Assembly: GCA_963821235.1 (NCBI GenBank)
Contig: CAWGCS010000002.1
Coordinates: 1 to 64,000, forward strand
Direction of reading: 5' to 3'
Source: CTSoil-043 sp963821235
Lineage (GTDB): Bacteria; Chloroflexota; Limnocylindria; Limnocylindrales; CSP1-4
DNA: 64,000 nucleotides
Shown here: piece by piece, positions 31,867 to 41,881 of the stretch
Numbering within the stretch: the stretch's first letter is position 1
Layout: the number at the start of each line of letters is the position of its first letter
Program-made: the position numbers and the translations under genes
The notes under the pieces: generated by a model
Databases searched by the model: none
Seen by the model: only the letters and a program-made list of their open reading frames with translations
Told to the model about the DNA's origin: nothing

Positions 31867-32732
31867 TGCCGATCACCCTGCCCTTCCGGCCTCGCCGGGA
31901 GAGCTACCCGCCCGACATGTGGACGCAGTGCCCGGGCTGCTCCGAGATGCTCTTCAACAAGCACCTCGACAAGGCGATGCGGGTCTGCCCGTCGTGCGGC
32001 CACCACTTCCGGGTCTCCGCCGCGACGCGGCTCGCCCAGCTCCTCGACCCGGGCAGCTTCCGCGAGCGCGACGCCGGCCTCGTCTCGAAAGACCCGCTCG
32101 GATTCGTGGACAGCAAGCCCTACGTCGAGCGCCTCGTCGGAGCCCAGACCGCGACCGGCCGGAAGGACGCGGCCACCTGGGGCTACGGCTCGATCGCGGG
32201 GCACCGGATCGCGATCTGCGCCCTTGACTTCACCTTCATGGGCGGCTCCATGGGCTCGGTTGTGGGCGAGAAGGTGACCCGGGCCGCCGAGGGCGCCCTG
32301 GCCGAGGGGATCCCGCTCGTCGTCGTCAGCGCCTCGGGCGGGGCGCGGATGCAGGAGGGAACGCTGGCCCTCATGCAGCTGGTCAAGACGATCGCCGGGC
32401 TGCAGGCGCTGCGGGCCGCCGGGCTGCCCTACATCTCCCTCCTGGCCGACCCCACGACCGGCGGCGTCTTCGCCTCGTTCGCCGCCCTCGGCGACGTCAA
32501 CGTGGCCGAGCCGAACGCCCTGATCGGCTTCGCCGGGGCGCGGGTCTCGGCCGGGACGATCGCCGAGGAGCTGCCGCCCGGCTTCCAGCGGGCGGAGTTC
32601 CTGTTCGAGCACGGCTTCGTCGATCGGATCGTGGCCCGGCCCGAGCTCCGTGCCGAGCTGGCGGCCCTGCTCCACGTCCTGGCTCCGCCCGCGCCGGGCG
32701 AGAGCGCGCCCGGGAGCGTGCGCCGTGGTTGA
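31866..32732 (+). CDS. accD: Acetyl-CoA carboxylase carboxyltransferase, beta subunit
   Basis: ATG at 31866 overlaps the previous stop. 288 residues with the N-terminal four-cysteine zinc ribbon (CPGC...CPSC) and the carboxyltransferase crotonase-like core (DFTFMGGSMGSVVGEKVTRA, VSASGGARMQEGTLALMQ, ADPTTGGVFASFAALGD, GFAGARV). It forms the heterotetramer with AccA that transfers CO2 from carboxybiotin to acetyl-CoA. accA starts inside its last codons (8-nt overlap). Confidence 0.95.
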   Translation: MPITLPFRPRRESYPPDMWTQCPGCSEMLFNKHLDKAMRVCPSCGHHFRVSAATRLAQLLDPGSFRERDAGLVSKDPLGFVDSKPYVERLVGAQTATGRKDAATWGYGSIAGHRIAICALDFTFMGGSMGSVVGEKVTRAAEGALAEGIPLVVVSASGGARMQEGTLALMQLVKTIAGLQALRAAGLPYISLLADPTTGGVFASFAALGDVNVAEPNALIGFAGARVSAGTIAEELPPGFQRAEFLFEHGFVDRIVARPELRAELAALLHVLAPPAPGESAPGSVRRG

Positions 32733-33747
32733 CCGGATCCTCGGCCGACCCCGGACCCGCGAGGCAGCCGCGGCGCCGGAGCCGCCGGCGAACCCGCGCG
32801 AGGCGGTCTGGGCCAGGGTCCTGCTGGCGCGCAACGCGCGCCGCCCGCACACGCTGGAGCTGGTGGCCGGTGTCGTCGACGGCTTCGTCGAGCTCCACGG
32901 CGACCGCCTCTTCGGCGACGATGGGGCGATCGTGGCCGGCCTGGGCCGGATCGACGGCCGGCGCGTCGCGATCGTGGGCCACCAGAAGGGCTCCGACACC
33001 GAGGAGAACATCCGGCGCAACTTCGGCATGGCCAAGCCCGAGGGCTTCCGCAAGGCCATCCGCTGCTTCGAGCTGGCCGAGCGGTTCGGCCTCCCGGTGG
33101 TGACCTTCGTCGACACGCCGGGCGCCTACCCCGGCGCCGAGGCGGAGGAGCGCGGCGTGGCCGATGCGATCGCCAGCTCGATCATGACGATGTGCCGGCT
33201 GCGGGTCCCCATCGTCACCGTCATCACCGGGGAGGGCGGCTCGGGCGGCGCCCTCGCCATCGCCGCCGGCGACGTGGTGATCGCCCTTGAGAACGCCGTC
33301 TACTCCGTCATCAGCCCGGAGGGATGCGCCTCGATCCTGTGGCGGACCTCGGACCGGGCGCCCGACGCCGCCCTGGCGATGATGATGTCGGCCGCCGACC
33401 AGCTGGAGCTCGGCGTCATCGACCGCCTCATTCCGGAGCCGGGCGAGGGCGCCCACGTCGAGCCGGCCGAGACGGCCCGCCGCCTCCGCGGCGTCATCGT
33501 CGAGGAGCTCGCCCGGCTGGCGGCCCTCCCGGCCGACGAGCTGGTGGCGGCCCGGACTGCGCGCTACCGCGCCTTCGGGGCGTTCGACGACCTCGGCGAG
33601 CCGGAGGCACCCGAGGCGGCCGAGCGCCCGGGCCTCGCCGACCGACTGCGTCGCGCCCTGGAGCCGGTGGGCAAGACGCTCGGTGGCCTGGGATCCCGCG
33701 AGGGGCGGGAGGGCCGCGACGAGCCGCCCGCCCGAGAGGAGGTCTGA
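32725..33747 (+). CDS. accA: Acetyl-CoA carboxylase carboxyltransferase, alpha subunit
   Basis: GTG at 32725. 340 residues. AWARVLLARNARRPHTLE-type N-terminus, ELHGDRLFGDDGAIVAGLGR, GHQKGSDTEENIRRNFGM, PVVTFVDTPGAYPGAEAEER, the oxyanion/biotin-site strand GEGGSGGALAIAAGD and SPEGCASILWRT are all typical. The C-terminus adds about 60 residues of charged linker beyond the usual end. Forms the carboxyltransferase with AccD. Confidence 0.95.
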   Translation: MVDRILGRPRTREAAAAPEPPANPREAVWARVLLARNARRPHTLELVAGVVDGFVELHGDRLFGDDGAIVAGLGRIDGRRVAIVGHQKGSDTEENIRRNFGMAKPEGFRKAIRCFELAERFGLPVVTFVDTPGAYPGAEAEERGVADAIASSIMTMCRLRVPIVTVITGEGGSGGALAIAAGDVVIALENAVYSVISPEGCASILWRTSDRAPDAALAMMMSAADQLELGVIDRLIPEPGEGAHVEPAETARRLRGVIVEELARLAALPADELVAARTARYRAFGAFDDLGEPEAPEAAERPGLADRLRRALEPVGKTLGGLGSREGREGRDEPPAREEV

Positions 33748-33750
33748 CGC

Positions 33751-34383
33751 GTGGGCACTCACGACGACGCGCCGGAGCGCACGCCCGAGGAGCGGCGAGC
33801 CGACCACGCCGCCATCGATCGCCTGGCCGACGAGCTGCTGCCCGCTCTCGTCGCGAAGCTGGGCGCCAGCGGCCTCGGCGAGCTCGACGTGCGCGAGGGG
33901 CGCTGGCGGGTGCGGCTGCGCATGCCGGTGGACGGGCGCGCCGCGCGCCGCGCCGCCAGCCCTGGCCGGGGACCGAGCCGCCTCGACGGCCACCCCACCG
34001 CGGCGGGCCACGCTCCGGCCGCCGGTCAGGCCGCCCCCGTCGCCCATGCGTCCGCCCCCGCGCGCGACCACGATCGTGAGCCGGAGGCGACCCGTGCCGT
34101 CGCCACGTCGCCGGCGGTCGGCTTCTTCCGCCCCCGCCGCGACCTTGCCGTCGGAGCCCGGGTACGGGCGGGCGATCGCCTGGGGACGGTGGACGTCCTG
34201 GGCGTGCCACACGAGCTCGTCGCGCCGACGGACGGCGTCGTCGGGGCAACCGTCGTCGAGCCCGGCGACCCGGTCGAGTACGGGCAGCCGATCATCGAGA
34301 TCGAGCTCCTGGCCCAGCCGGTCGCCGGCGGCGCGAGCCACGCCGCCGGCGGCGACCGCGCCGACGCAGGCGGGGCCGGCTGA
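33751..34383 (+). CDS. Biotin-carrier-like protein without the biotinyl lysine
   Basis: GTG at 33751 follows GAGGAGGTC. 210 residues laid out like AccB: helical N-terminus, Ala/Pro/His-rich linker, then a C-terminal barrel (FFRPRRDLAVGARVRAGDRL to PVEYGQPIIEIELL). Where AccB has EAMKL, this protein has DVLGV at residues 148-152, putting glycine 151 in place of the biotinylated lysine. It cannot be a normal carrier. It may be a structural or regulatory partner of AccC, encoded immediately downstream, or a barrel-type scaffold; a true AccB is encoded at 38299. Confidence 0.75.
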   Translation: MGTHDDAPERTPEERRADHAAIDRLADELLPALVAKLGASGLGELDVREGRWRVRLRMPVDGRAARRAASPGRGPSRLDGHPTAAGHAPAAGQAAPVAHASAPARDHDREPEATRAVATSPAVGFFRPRRDLAVGARVRAGDRLGTVDVLGVPHELVAPTDGVVGATVVEPGDPVEYGQPIIEIELLAQPVAGGASHAAGGDRADAGGAG

Positions 34384-35747
34384 TGTTCGAGCGCGTCCTC
34401 ATCGCCAACCGGGGCGAGATCGCCCTCCGCATCCTGCGGGCCTGTCGGACCCTCGGCGTCGGCGCCGTCCTCGCCTACAGCGAGGCGGACCGGGACTCCC
34501 TGGCCGCCCAGCTGGCCGATGAGGCCATCTGCATCGGGCCCGCCGACGCGAAGCGCAGCTACCTCTCCGCCTCCGCCCTCATCTCGGCCGCGATCGTGAC
34601 CGGCTGCGACGCGATCCACCCCGGCTACGGCTTCCTGTCGGAGGACTCGGGCTTCGCCGAGGCGGTCGCCGCCCACGGTCTCGCCTTCGTCGGCCCCACG
34701 GCCGAGGTCCTTGAGCGCTTCGCCTCGAAGGAGGGGACGCGCCGCCTCCTCGCCCAGCACGGCCTGCCCACGATCCCCGGCTCGGACGGGATGCTTCGCG
34801 ACGACGAGCACGCCCTCGCCGAGGCCGCCCGGATCGGCTACCCGGTCCTCGTCAAGCCATCGGCCGGCGGCGGCGGCAAGGGGATGCGCATGGTCCGCAC
34901 CCCCCGCGAGCTCCAGGCCTCGCTGCGGGTCTGCCGCTCGGAGGCCCGGGCCGCGTTCGGCGACGATTCGCTCTACCTCGAGAGGTGGCTGGAGGACAAC
35001 CGCCACGTCGAGGTCCAGGTGGTCGTCGACCGCTACGGCCAGGGCGTCCACCTCGGCGAGCGCGACTGCTCCGTCCAGCGCCGCCACCAGAAGCTCATCG
35101 AGGAGGCCCCCACGCCGGCCCTCCCCGAGGCCTCCCGGATCGAGCTCGCCGAGCGCGCCATCCGGGCCGTGGTCGCCGCCGGGTACGAGAACCTGGGCAC
35201 CCTCGAGTTCCTCGTCGACCGGGACGGCGGCTTCTACTTCATCGAGATCAACTGCCGGATCCAGGTCGAGCACCCGGTCACCGAGCTGGTCACCGGCATC
35301 GACATGGTGGCCACCCAGCTCCGGATCGCCGCCGGCGAGCCGCTGGGCTTCAGCCAGGCCGACGTGACCTTCGCCGGCCATGCCATCGAGTTCCGGATCA
35401 ACGCCGAGGATCCCGCCAACGACTTCCGGCCGCAGGCCGGCACGGTGGAGCGCTTCTACGCTCCGGGCGGGCCCGGCGTGCGGATGGACTCCCACCTCTA
35501 TGCCGGCTACGACGTCCCGCCCTACTACGACTCCCTGCTGGGCAAGCTCATCGTCTGGGGTCCCGACCGGCCGACCGCCATCGCCCGGGGCCGGGCCGCC
35601 CTCGACGAGCTCGTCGTGGACGGGATCATCACGAACCGCGCCTTCCACCGTGCCATCCTCGACAACCCCGCCTTCGTCGAGGGTCGGGTGACGACGAACC
35701 TCGTCGACCGCGTCGGCGGGGCCGCCTTCCTGGCAGCCAGGAGCTGA
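34383..35747 (+). CDS. accC: Biotin carboxylase subunit of acetyl-CoA carboxylase
   Basis: ATG at 34383 shares one base with the previous stop. 454 residues: N-terminal FERVLIANRGEIALRILRAC, GYGFLSEDSGFAEAV, the ATP-grasp glycine loop KPSAGGGGKGMRMV, DCSVQRRHQKLIEEAPTPAL, FIEINCRIQVEHPVTELV with the catalytic Glu and Arg, and RINAEDPANDFRPQAG. It carboxylates biotin on AccB using ATP and bicarbonate. Confidence 0.96.
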   Translation: MFERVLIANRGEIALRILRACRTLGVGAVLAYSEADRDSLAAQLADEAICIGPADAKRSYLSASALISAAIVTGCDAIHPGYGFLSEDSGFAEAVAAHGLAFVGPTAEVLERFASKEGTRRLLAQHGLPTIPGSDGMLRDDEHALAEAARIGYPVLVKPSAGGGGKGMRMVRTPRELQASLRVCRSEARAAFGDDSLYLERWLEDNRHVEVQVVVDRYGQGVHLGERDCSVQRRHQKLIEEAPTPALPEASRIELAERAIRAVVAAGYENLGTLEFLVDRDGGFYFIEINCRIQVEHPVTELVTGIDMVATQLRIAAGEPLGFSQADVTFAGHAIEFRINAEDPANDFRPQAGTVERFYAPGGPGVRMDSHLYAGYDVPPYYDSLLGKLIVWGPDRPTAIARGRAALDELVVDGIITNRAFHRAILDNPAFVEGRVTTNLVDRVGGAAFLAARS

Positions 35748-35826
35748 GACCCGTGCAGCCCTGCATCCATCCGCCCGCTCGGCGCCCCCGCGCCGGGGGA
35801 CACTGACCACCCGACCGGAGCCCGAC

Positions 35827-36282
35827 GTGACCGAGCCGATCCACACCGCCCGCGAGATCCAGCAGCTCATCCCGCATCGCTGGCCCTTCCTCCTCGTCGA
35901 TCGCATCGACGAGTACGACCCGGAGGCCCGGCGGATCGTCGGCGCCAAGGCCGTGACCGCCACGGAGTGGTACTTCGCCGGCCACTTCCCGGGCATGCCG
36001 GTCATGCCCGGCGTCCTCCAGGTGGAGGCGCTGGCCCAGACCATGGCGATCTACGTGGCCAAGCAGGAGGGCTTCGGCGACCGGATGGGCCTCTTCGCCG
36101 GGATCGACGCGTGCCGCTTCAAGCGGGTCGTGAAGCCGGGCGACGTCCTCCGCCTCGAGGTGACGATGGACAAGCTCGGCCGCCGCTTCGGGCGGGGGAC
36201 GGCGGTGGCCAGCGTCGATGGCGAGGTCTGCTGCGAGGCGACCCTCTCCTTCGTCATCCCCGACGCCTCGGTGCTGCGCTGA
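35827..36282 (+). CDS. fabZ: 3-hydroxyacyl-ACP dehydratase
   Basis: GTG at 35827 follows GGAGCCCGAC. 151 residues of the hot-dog fold with the catalytic histidine in IPHRWPFLLVDRI and glutamate in GVLQVEALAQTMAI; GHFPGMPVMPG is the family signature. It performs the dehydration step of fatty-acid elongation. The phosphoesterase gene overlaps its stop (TGATG). Confidence 0.94.
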   Translation: MTEPIHTAREIQQLIPHRWPFLLVDRIDEYDPEARRIVGAKAVTATEWYFAGHFPGMPVMPGVLQVEALAQTMAIYVAKQEGFGDRMGLFAGIDACRFKRVVKPGDVLRLEVTMDKLGRRFGRGTAVASVDGEVCCEATLSFVIPDASVLR

Positions 36283-37028
36283 TGACCCGGATCGCCCTCT
36301 TCTCCGACGTCCACGGCGTGCTCCAGGCGCTCGACGCGGTCCGCGCCGCCGTCGCCGCCGCGGCGCCCGACGTGGTGGCCATCGCCGGGGACCTGGCCTT
36401 CAACGGCGGCGATCCGGCGGCCGTCGTCGACGGGATCCGCGAGCTCGAGGCGACCGGCGCCCTCGTCGTCCAGGGCAACAGCGACATCGCGGTCGCCGAC
36501 TTCGACTTCGGGGCGGCCTTCCCCTGGCTCGGCGACGGCGTGCCGGAGTCGTACAAGGCGGCCGCCGCCTGGGCCAACGAGGCCCTCGGGCCTGAGCGGG
36601 TCGACTGGCTGCGCCGCCTTCCCGCCGAGCGCCGCATCCGGGCCGCGGACGGCACGCTCGTCCTCGTCACCCATGCGTCGCCCGGCTCCCAGACGGCCGG
36701 CTTCGACCTCGGCCTGGACGAGAGCGTCTTCCTCGATCGCCTGGGCCGGACCGACGCCCGCGTGATCTGCTGCGGCCACACCCACGTCCCCGAGGTCCGC
36801 GACTTCGGCTGGAAGGTCATCGTCAACGGCGGCAGCGCCGGCTACGTCTTCGACGGCGACCCGACGGCCTCCTGGGCACTCATCGACGTGGTCGACGGGA
36901 CCGTGACGGCGGAGATCAAGCGAGCGCCCTTCGACGCGCTGGCGGCGGCGGACGCGGTGGCCGACCGCGGGCTCCCGGGCGACGTCTACCGGGCGGCGAC
37001 GATCCGGAACGGGAAGCTGGTCCGGTGA
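36282..37028 (+). CDS. YfcE/MJ0936-like metallophosphoesterase
   Basis: 248 residues. Calcineurin-like motifs in order: FSDVHGVLQAL, AIAGDLAFNGGD, VVQGNSDIA, VLVTHASPGS and CCGHTHVPE, giving the two-metal site. Cytoplasmic, no signal peptide. It lies inside the fatty-acid operon, with single-base and GTGA overlaps on each side. The substrate is unknown; a phosphodiester such as phosphopantetheine or a nucleotide would fit the setting but is conjecture. Confidence 0.85.
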   Translation: MTRIALFSDVHGVLQALDAVRAAVAAAAPDVVAIAGDLAFNGGDPAAVVDGIRELEATGALVVQGNSDIAVADFDFGAAFPWLGDGVPESYKAAAAWANEALGPERVDWLRRLPAERRIRAADGTLVLVTHASPGSQTAGFDLGLDESVFLDRLGRTDARVICCGHTHVPEVRDFGWKVIVNGGSAGYVFDGDPTASWALIDVVDGTVTAEIKRAPFDALAAADAVADRGLPGDVYRAATIRNGKLVR

Positions 37029-38302
37029 GCCCGGCGATGGGGGGCGGGGACGTGGCCCGACGCGTCGTCGTGACGGGCATGGGCCTCGTCACGGCGCTTG
37101 GCAGGGACGTTGCGTCGAGCTGGGACGGCCTCGTGGCGGGCCGGTCCGGGATCCGGACGATCACGGCCTTCGACCCGTCCCGGGTGGCCTCGCGCATCGC
37201 CGGCGAGGTCGTCGGCTTCGACGCCGCGGCGGTCCTCGACCGCAAGGAGCAACGTCGCAACGACCGCTACACCCAGCTCGCCCTCGTGGCCACGCGGGAG
37301 GCCATGACCCAGGCCGGACTGCCCGAGCGGCTGGAGGGCGAGCTTGCCCTCCGGACGGGCGTCCTCCTGGGCACCGGGATCGGCGGCGGGATCACCTTCA
37401 GCGAGCAGGTCGCCGTCGGCATCGAGAAGGGCCCCGACCGGATCAGCCCGTTCTTCGTGCCGATGGCCATCCCCAACCTCGCCGCCGGCCAGGCGTCGAT
37501 CGTCTTCGGGGCCCTCGGGCCCAACTTCGCGATCGCCTCGGCCTGCGCGACCGGCGGGCATGCCCTCGGCGAGGCCTGGGAGACGATTCGCCGCGGTGAT
37601 GCCGACTTGATGCTGGCCGGCTCGTCGGAGGCCGGGGTCCACGAGGCGCTCGTCGCCGGGTTCAGCGCGATGCGAGCCCTCTCCACGCGGAACGACGACC
37701 CGGCGCGCGCCTCGCGCCCCTTCGACCGAGGCCGCGACGGGTTCGTGATCGGGGAGGGAGCCGGGGTCGTCGTCCTCGAGGCCCTCGAGCACGCCGAGGC
37801 CCGCGGGGCGGAGCCGCTCGCCGAGCTGGTCGGCTACGGGGCGACGGCCGACGCGAACCACATCACGCTCCCGGCCCCCGGCGGGATCGGCGCCATCCGG
37901 GCCGTCCGGCGGGCGCTCGAGAAGGCCGGCCTCACGGTCGACGACGTGGAGCTCGTCAACGCCCACGCCACGTCGACGCCCGAAGGCGACCGGACGGAGA
38001 TCGACATGCTTCGGGGCCTCTTCGGCACGCGCGCCGGCGAGGTCAGCGTGACCGCCAACAAGAGCATGCTCGGCCACACCCTCGGCGCGGCCGGCTCCAT
38101 CGAGGCGGTCGCCACGATCCTGAGCCTGCGCGAGGGGGTGATCCCCCCGACGATCAACCTCGAGGACCCGGACGAGGCGGCGGCCGGCCTCGACCTGACC
38201 CCGAACGTCGCCCGCAGGCGGGAGATGCGGGTGGCGGTCAGCAGCTCCTTCGGCTTCGGGGGCCAGAACAGCGCCCTCGTCTTTCGGCGGTGGGACGGAT
38301 GA
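37025..38302 (+). CDS. fabF: 3-oxoacyl-ACP synthase II
   Basis: GTG at 37025 overlaps the previous stop. 425 residues, condensing-enzyme fold. Active-site Cys in IASACATGGHALGEAW, first His in VELVNAHATSTPEGD, second His in NKSMLGHTLGAAGSIEA; RRVVVTGMGLVTALGRD at the start. It elongates acyl-ACP with malonyl-ACP. The stop overlaps the accB ATG. Confidence 0.95.
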   Translation: MSPAMGGGDVARRVVVTGMGLVTALGRDVASSWDGLVAGRSGIRTITAFDPSRVASRIAGEVVGFDAAAVLDRKEQRRNDRYTQLALVATREAMTQAGLPERLEGELALRTGVLLGTGIGGGITFSEQVAVGIEKGPDRISPFFVPMAIPNLAAGQASIVFGALGPNFAIASACATGGHALGEAWETIRRGDADLMLAGSSEAGVHEALVAGFSAMRALSTRNDDPARASRPFDRGRDGFVIGEGAGVVVLEALEHAEARGAEPLAELVGYGATADANHITLPAPGGIGAIRAVRRALEKAGLTVDDVELVNAHATSTPEGDRTEIDMLRGLFGTRAGEVSVTANKSMLGHTLGAAGSIEAVATILSLREGVIPPTINLEDPDEAAAGLDLTPNVARRREMRVAVSSSFGFGGQNSALVFRRWDG

Positions 38303-38871
38303 CGGACGAGCGAGTCGGCGCGATGGACGAGGATCCGACGGGCGTCGCCGGCGCGGAGCCGGTGGCCGGCGCCGCGCCGGCCGCGGGGAGTGCCGTGCCG
38401 CCCGCGGACGCATCCCTCCTCGCCCTCGTCGATCGCCTGGCGGCCCTCCTCGAGCGGAGCGACCTGCTGGAGCTGGAGGTCGAGGCCGGCGGTACGGGGA
38501 TCGTCCTCCGCAAGGCCGCGGCCCTCGTCGGCGGCGGGCCGCTCGTGGCACCCATCGACCCGCTGCCGGCCCGTGCCGCCGACCCGGCCCCGGCCATCGA
38601 GGCTCGGGCTGCGGATCCCGGGCCGCCGGCGCGCTCGGCGGTGCTGGCGCCGCTGACCGGCATCTTCTACGCCTCGCCGTCGCCCGGGTCGCCGCCCTTC
38701 GTGGAGGCCGGCCGCGAGGTGGTCGTCGGCCAGGTCATCGGGCTCATCGAGGCCATGAAGCTCTTCAACGAGATCAAGTCGGACAAGGCCGGCCGGGTCG
38801 TCCGCGTCGTGCCCGAGAACGGCACGCTCGTCAAGGCGAAGCACCCGCTCATCGAGGTGGAGCCGCTGTGA
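38299..38871 (+). CDS. accB: Biotin carboxyl carrier protein of acetyl-CoA carboxylase
   Basis: ATG 38299 overlaps the fabF stop (a GTG 9 bases upstream is possible). 190 residues: helical N-terminus (ALVDRLAALLERSDLLELEV), Ala/Pro linker, and the biotinyl domain with LAPLTGIFYASPSPGSPPF and GLIEAMKLFNEIKSDKAG, lysine 154 being the biotin site. This is the functional carrier of the cluster, unlike the 33751 protein. It is separated from accC by three genes, an unusual order. Confidence 0.95.
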   Translation: MTDERVGAMDEDPTGVAGAEPVAGAAPAAGSAVPPADASLLALVDRLAALLERSDLLELEVEAGGTGIVLRKAAALVGGGPLVAPIDPLPARAADPAPAIEARAADPGPPARSAVLAPLTGIFYASPSPGSPPFVEAGREVVVGQVIGLIEAMKLFNEIKSDKAGRVVRVVPENGTLVKAKHPLIEVEPL

Positions 38872-40084
38872 CGCTTCCGCTGCCCGCTCCCACGCCGGCC
38901 GCCGCGCCCGGGGCGCGCTCGGCCCGGATCACCGGCTGGGGCCGCTATGCCCCGGCCGCCATCCTCACCAATGCCGACCTCGAGCGGATCGTCGACACCT
39001 CCGACGAGTGGATCGTCTCCCGCACGGGAATCCGCGAGCGCCGCGTCGCCGCCGCCCACGAGACGACGGCCTCCATGGCGGCCGTCGCGGGCGCTCGGGC
39101 CATCGCCGTGGCCGGCCTCGACCCCGACGACGTCGACCTCATCCTCGTCGCGACCCTGACCCCGGACTACTGGATGCCCTCCACGGCCGCACTGGTGAAG
39201 GAGGCGATCGGCAACCGGCGGGCGGCCGCCATGGACGTCGCCGCGGCCTGCTCCGGCTTCATCTACGCGTACGCGACGGCGACCGCCTACGTGACGGCCG
39301 GCCTCGCCCGCCACGTCCTCGTCATCGGGGCGGAGCTCCTGACCCGCTTCCTCGACTACACCGACCGGGGCACCTGCATCCTCTTCGGCGACGGCGCCGG
39401 CGCGGTGGTCGTCTCCGCCTCCGACGAGCCGGCCGGCCCGCACGGGATCGAGCTGACGACCGAGCCCCAGGGCGCCTACATGATCTGGCTCCCGGCCGGG
39501 GGCTCGAAGAGCCCCTCGTCGGCCGAGACGGTCGCCCGCGGCGAGCACTTCATCCGGATGGAGGGCAAGGAGACCTACCGCTTCGCCACGAAGACCCTCG
39601 CCTCGTCGGCGCTGGCGGCGATCCAGCGGGCGGGCCTCCGCCCGGACGAGATCGACCTCGTGATCCCCCACCAGGCGAACATCCGGATCATCGAGGCCGT
39701 GGCGAAGGGCCTGGGCTTCCCGATGGAGCGAATCTTCGTCAACCTCGACCGTTACGGGAACACGTCCGCCGCGTCGGTCCCCCTGGCCCTCGCCGAGGCG
39801 GTCGATTCCGGGCGGGTGAAGGTGGGGGATCGCATCGTCTTCGTCGCCTTCGGGGCCGGCTTCACCTCCGGGGCGGTCGCCCTCGAGTGGACGGCCGACC
39901 CGGCTGCCGGCGCCCGCGCGGCCTCGATCCGGCCCGCGGAGATCGCCGTCCGGCTGCCGGTCGACTGGGATTCGGTCGACCCGATCCCGCCCCAGCTCGC
40001 CGCCGTCCTCGCCACGCCCGGCCCGGTCGAGGTGCCCCTCGACGACGTCGTGCCCGGGGAGCCGGCTCCCAAGGAGGTTCCCGC

Positions 40085-40088
<4 letters not shown>
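38868..40088 (+). CDS. fabH: 3-oxoacyl-ACP synthase III with C-terminal extension
   Basis: GTG at 38868 overlaps the accB stop. 406 residues versus about 320-330 usual. Core motifs: ERIVDTSDEWIVSRTGIRER, active-site Cys in AAACSGFIYAY, His in IPHQANIRIIEAVAKG, Asn in NLDRYGNTSAASVPLAL. The last about 65 residues after the usual GAVALEW end (ASIRPAEIAVRL, DWDSVDPIPPQLAAVLA) are an extension of unknown role; the first 15 are also extra. It starts fatty-acid synthesis from acyl-CoA and malonyl-ACP. Confidence 0.93.
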
Positions 40089-40834
<746 letters not shown>

Positions 40835-41032
40835 CGGGTCGCCGACGCGGTCCTGCCCGGCGCGTCGCTGGACCCCGTGTGGCAGACTCACACCAGCCGC
40901 CGCCGGGGCGGCCCGCGTCAGCACGCGCAGCGCACCGCGGAGGAGCACTCCACGAGAGAGCAAGGCCGCGCAGCAATCCCGCGCAGGCATCCCGCGCAGG
41001 CCCGGCACGGGATCGGGCCGCTCGGAGGGTAC

Positions 41033-41779
41033 GTGGACGAGTGGGGTCGCGACGAGCAGGAGCTCGTCCGGCGGTGCAAGGAGGGGTCGGAGGCGGCCTA
41101 CGCCGTCCTCGTCCGACTCCATCGCCCGCGACTCTACGCGCTCGCCTATCGGCTGCTCCTCGACCGCGAGGGCGCCGAGGACGTCGTCCAGGAGACCTTC
41201 ATCGCCGCCTTCCGGCAGATGGAGCGCTTCGAGCCGCGGCCGTCGCTGGCCGCCTGGCTCAACACGATCGCACTCCGCACGGCCGGCCGGGCTGCCGCCC
41301 GCCAGCGTGCCCGACCGCGGACGTCGATCGACGCCCCGGCCCTGCGAGCCGACGGGACGTCGGCCGCTGCCGGCGACGGCGACCTGGGGGCCCTCGCCGA
41401 CGCCGATCCGGGCGCCGACCCGCACGCCTCGATGGAGGCGGCCGACCTGCGCCGTGACCTCGCCGCCGCCATCGCGGCGCTGCCCTTCAAGTACCGGGCC
41501 GCCGTGGTGGTCCGCCACGTGATGGGCCTCGATTACGCCGAGGGAGCTCGGGCCCTCGACCTGCCGCTCAACACCTTCAAGAGCCACCTTCTTCGAGGCA
41601 CGAAGCTGCTGCGGGATTCGCTGGGCGACCAGCTCGACGGGGCCGGCGGGGCCGCCGGGCGCCCTGTCGGCCGGCGGGCCGCGGAAGCCCGGCCGACGGG
41701 CCGGCCGGCCGCCGACCGGGCGACGGTCGAGCGCCAGACGCCGGAGCGGCCGACACCCGAGCGCATCGGCCGCGGCTGA
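41033..41779 (+). CDS. ECF-type sigma factor near surface-protein genes
   Basis: GTG 41033 is chosen because GGAGGG precedes it by about 5 bases; the frame is open further upstream but low in coding character. 248 residues: region 2 (AAYAVLVRLHRPRLYALAYR, REGAEDVVQETFIAAFRQM) and region 4 (LAAAIAALPFKYRAAVVVRH, LDYAEGARALDLPLNTFKSH), then a Pro/Arg-rich tail of about 45 residues. Followed by a zinc-type anti-sigma gene. The 198 bases before it hold a possible -10 (CAGACT near 40882) and nothing else clear. Confidence 0.9.
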   Translation: MDEWGRDEQELVRRCKEGSEAAYAVLVRLHRPRLYALAYRLLLDREGAEDVVQETFIAAFRQMERFEPRPSLAAWLNTIALRTAGRAAARQRARPRTSIDAPALRADGTSAAAGDGDLGALADADPGADPHASMEAADLRRDLAAAIAALPFKYRAAVVVRHVMGLDYAEGARALDLPLNTFKSHLLRGTKLLRDSLGDQLDGAGGAAGRPVGRRAAEARPTGRPAADRATVERQTPERPTPERIGRG

Positions 41780-41784
41780 CGAGC

Positions 41785-41813
41785 GGACGCCGGCCTGTCG
41801 CGGGCCGGCGTCC
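41785..41813 (+). terminator. Strong hairpin between sigma and anti-sigma genes
   Basis: GGACGCCGGCC / GGCCGGCGTCC form a perfect 11-bp stem with a 7-base loop, just after the sigma-factor stop. No T-run follows, so it may be a weak terminator, an attenuator or an mRNA-stabilising structure that sets the sigma to anti-sigma ratio. Confidence 0.55.
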
Positions 41814-41881
41814 GGCGGGCCGTCCGCGCCGCCAGCACCACCGTCTGCAACTTTCCCGGCGCTCCTCGCCATGTACAGGGT

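Noticed and set aside
33751..34383. Calling the 33751 gene accB
   Set aside because: The biotinyl-lysine motif is missing (DVLGV instead of EAMKL), and a proper AccB is encoded at 38299.
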